DNA from: Promethearchaeota archaeon
Lineage (GTDB): Archaea > Asgardarchaeota > Lokiarchaeia > Sigynarchaeales > SOKP01
DNA length: 7,339 nt
NCBI GenBank assembly: GCA_030608765.1
Contig: JAUWDN010000043.1
Coordinates: 1 to 7,339, forward strand
Direction of reading: 5' to 3'
The notes beneath the pieces are model-generated. The model saw nothing but the letters and a program-made list of their open reading frames with translations. It made no database searches and was not told the origin of the DNA. Shown here one piece after another: positions 5,771 to 7,339 of this stretch. How positions within the stretch are numbered: position 1 is the first letter of the stretch; every line of letters begins with the position of its first letter. The translations under genes and the position numbers were made by a program.

Positions 5771-6511
5771 ATGGCTAAAAAGAAGAAGAAGGATAAAGAA
5801 AAACCAAAAAGTGTTAAAGAAAAACCAAAAAGCAAAGTTCTTCTCGATAATATAGATAATGTTTTGAAATCGTCTAAGAAAACCGAATCAGCTCTACACA
5901 GCATGCTTAAAGGTGTCACCGAGGAAAAAGTATTTATCGCACCAAAAGAAGAAGACACCAAAATTGCACCTCAACTTTCTTATGAAACCAAGAAACACAT
6001 CGCAGAAGATTATGTATTGGAAGATGTTTCACTCACAAAGAGAGATTCTATTGAGAAGAGAAAACCTATTTCAACAACACTGGAAAAGAATAAGACTACG
6101 ATTAAATCCCCAAGTACAACTCAGTCGCCTTCATTCTCTAAGAAAGATGATATATATGTTAAGCTAGCTGGATTTTTTGAAGGAGTATTTGACAGTTACG
6201 TAGAGAGATATAATCAATGGGAAAATTCGATATCTTCCATTCTTTCAATTCTGAGAAAAATGAGAAAAATAACTAAGAAAAACACTGAGGAATTAGTATC
6301 ATCAATAGGAGGTACTTATGATAGAATTCAATACAATTTGGAGCAATTCAAATTAAAAAGAGATGTAGTCGAAAAGATTGCAGATATTGACGTTGAATCT
6401 ATGTCTAGTGAATTTAAAAAAGTCTTAGGGTTATTAGAATTACAAGTAAAAGAATATCAATTAAAAAAACTATCAGACGAGTATTTTCACCAACAAAAAA
6501 CTTTTTACTAA
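5771..6511 (+). CDS. Lysine-rich predicted coiled-coil protein of unknown function
   Basis: I do not recognise a family for this 246-residue protein. It opens with a strongly basic run (AKKKKKDKEKPK) and a repeated KEKPKS motif (residues 9-14 and 16-21). A polar, charge-rich and probably disordered segment follows to about residue 125, with a Ser/Thr/Pro cluster near 107-123. Residues about 127-240 look almost entirely helical, with regular hydrophobic spacing from YVKLAGFFEGVFDSYVERY (129-147) to the LLELQVKEYQLKKL stretch (221-234), consistent with a coiled coil or helical bundle. There is no signal peptide or transmembrane segment. It starts 38 bp after the AbrB-ACT stop and ends 45 bp before the actin-related gene, so it may be transcribed with either. 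The basic tail could bind nucleic acid, acidic lipid or an acidic filament; this is speculation. The ATG at 5771 is well supported because an in-frame TGA lies at 5759-5761. Confidence 0.7.
   Translation: MAKKKKKDKEKPKSVKEKPKSKVLLDNIDNVLKSSKKTESALHSMLKGVTEEKVFIAPKEEDTKIAPQLSYETKKHIAEDYVLEDVSLTKRDSIEKRKPISTTLEKNKTTIKSPSTTQSPSFSKKDDIYVKLAGFFEGVFDSYVERYNQWENSISSILSILRKMRKITKKNTEELVSSIGGTYDRIQYNLEQFKLKRDVVEKIADIDVESMSSEFKKVLGLLELQVKEYQLKKLSDEYFHQQKTFY
5794..5832 (+). repeat. 21-bp in-frame direct repeat in a basic N-terminus
   Basis: The 18-base word TAAAGAAAAACCAAAAAG occurs at 5794-5811 and, spaced by one 21-base period, at 5815-5832 (identical apart from position in the unit). It encodes the duplicated KEKPKS motif of the coiled-coil protein and is best explained as a local in-frame duplication. 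Confidence 0.7.
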
Positions 6512-6556
6512 TTGCTTTGCTTAATAAATCTCGATATTAACAATTTAAATAAAATT

Positions 6557-7339
6557 ATGTCAAATACGGATAACAGCCAATTACTTCCACTAATTTTAAA
6601 CATAGGTAGTAACAATTTTCGATTAGGTTGGGCAGGAGGGGACTTTCCGGATATTATTGCCCCTAGTATTTATGTTGATGTTACGGATTATTTATTTAGT
6701 TCTAATATAATTGCATCCGACACGATAAATGGTTTAGAAGATATTTTTTTAGAACCGAATAATCAGCCTCATTTAGTCGGTCATGATGCGTTAAAGTATC
6801 AAAATATTTTAAAAATACGTGAATTTAGTAAAGAGAGTAATTATAATATTCTTTTAAAAATTTTTTCTCACTATTATCAACAATTAAATATTACAGAGGA
6901 ATTCCAATTTAAGCAACCTCTTATAATTATTACTCCATTCTATAAATCAGAGTTAGAAAAAACAAAACTTCAAGAAATATTCTTTAATTCGTTAAATTTT
7001 CCTTATATCCTATTTTTACCAGAGACTCAGGCTATTTTGTCAACTTTACAAAAATCTAGCGGGGTAGTCGTTAATATTGGAGAGTCTTACACTTATATTT
7101 CTACAATTTTTCACGGGTTTACCAACATAATGGCTAGAGACATGTTTCCAATAACAGGATCCGATATAACTAAGTATTTTCTAAATTTAATTTTAAGTAG
7201 AATTAGTGCAACTAAAAACATTTACCTTGATAAAGCAATAGCAAAAGAGATCAAAGAAAAAATATCTTTATGTGTACTTGATCCTAATAGAGAAAAAAAA
7301 AGAGTAAAAGAAGGCTTAACAAAATACGATCGAGTAATC
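6557..7339 (+). CDS. Divergent actin-related protein (Asgard Arp), 3'-truncated
   Basis: An ATG at 6557 opens a frame that runs off the window end; 261 residues are visible, about two thirds of a 375-residue actin. Actin landmarks appear in order: LNIGSNNFRLGWAGGDFPD (residues 14-32, actin's first phosphate loop), PSIY (36-39), PLIIITPFYKSELEKTKL (121-138), PETQAILS (155-162, with Gln158 matching the catalytic Gln137 of actin), VVVNIGESYTYIS (170-182, second phosphate loop), ITGSDITKYFLNLI (199-212) and IAKEIKEKISLCVLD (228-242). It is much shorter in the DNase-loop region than actin and lacks the strict actin loop residues. The aspartates equivalent to actin Asp11 and Asp154 are Asn15 and Asn173, and Asp157 is Glu176, so ATP binding or hydrolysis is probably altered. 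That points to an Arp-like regulatory or structural subunit rather than the main filament-forming actin. A TATA-like TTAATAAAT at 6521-6529 could drive a short-leader transcript. Confidence 0.85.
   Translation, partial: MSNTDNSQLLPLILNIGSNNFRLGWAGGDFPDIIAPSIYVDVTDYLFSSNIIASDTINGLEDIFLEPNNQPHLVGHDALKYQNILKIREFSKESNYNILLKIFSHYYQQLNITEEFQFKQPLIIITPFYKSELEKTKLQEIFFNSLNFPYILFLPETQAILSTLQKSSGVVVNIGESYTYISTIFHGFTNIMARDMFPITGSDITKYFLNLILSRISATKNIYLDKAIAKEIKEKISLCVLDPNREKKRVKEGLTKYDRVI

Noticed and set aside
5743..5961. Minus-strand open frame of 72 codons rich in Phe and Leu
   Set aside because: It is the complement of the lysine-rich start of the coiled-coil gene; the apparent membrane character comes from reading AAG/AAA runs backwards.
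5913..6167. Overlapping + strand open frame of 84 codons
   Set aside because: It is a shifted frame inside the coiled-coil gene, with a low-complexity basic composition and no start context.
1..7339. CRISPR array, insertion sequence, tRNA or rRNA
   Set aside because: No regularly spaced repeats, transposase motifs, terminal inverted repeats or tRNA-like cloverleaf segments were seen on either strand.

Overview
This AT-rich window carries seven genes, all on the + strand, separated by 38-255 bp of very AT-rich spacer. I read it as part of an Asgard archaeal (Promethearchaeota) chromosome. The decisive signs are a gelsolin-like domain protein, a Roadblock/LC7 protein and an actin-family protein within about 6 kb. 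Eukaryote-like cytoskeletal proteins of this kind are otherwise almost confined to eukaryotes and Asgard archaea. An AbrB-ACT regulator, oligo-T tracts after stop codons, TATA-like boxes and weak or absent Shine-Dalgarno sites also fit an archaeon. I cannot resolve the lineage within Asgard.

Layout. 1-1140: 3' part of a bifunctional NAD(P)H-hydrate repair enzyme (Nnr), cut by the window start. 1293-2156: gelsolin-like domain protein with a TTG start and an unassigned C-terminal domain. 2412-2804: stand-alone Roadblock/LC7 protein. 2870-5179: 769-residue protein with a beta-barrel-like N-terminus, a proline-rich linker of about 160 residues, two more barrel-like modules and a C-terminal von Willebrand factor A (vWA) domain with an intact metal site. 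5328-5732: AbrB DNA-binding plus ACT domain regulator, preceded by two abutting perfect inverted repeats. 5771-6511: lysine-rich, predicted helical/coiled-coil protein of unknown function. 6557-7339: actin-related protein, cut by the window end. It keeps the actin fold landmarks but has Asn in place of both nucleotide-site aspartates.

How the genes may work together. Nnr is a housekeeping metabolite-repair enzyme and probably unrelated to the rest. From 1293 onward the content suggests a cytoskeleton or small-GTPase neighbourhood: an actin-binding-type domain, a Roadblock protein (a family that partners Ras-like GTPases), a polyproline/vWA scaffold, a coiled-coil protein and an unusual actin relative. 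This functional link is inferred from co-location and domain families. Oligo-T tracts and separate promoter-like sequences suggest several transcription units rather than one tight operon. No RNA genes, mobile elements or CRISPR arrays were seen, and no intergenic stretch exceeds 300 bp.
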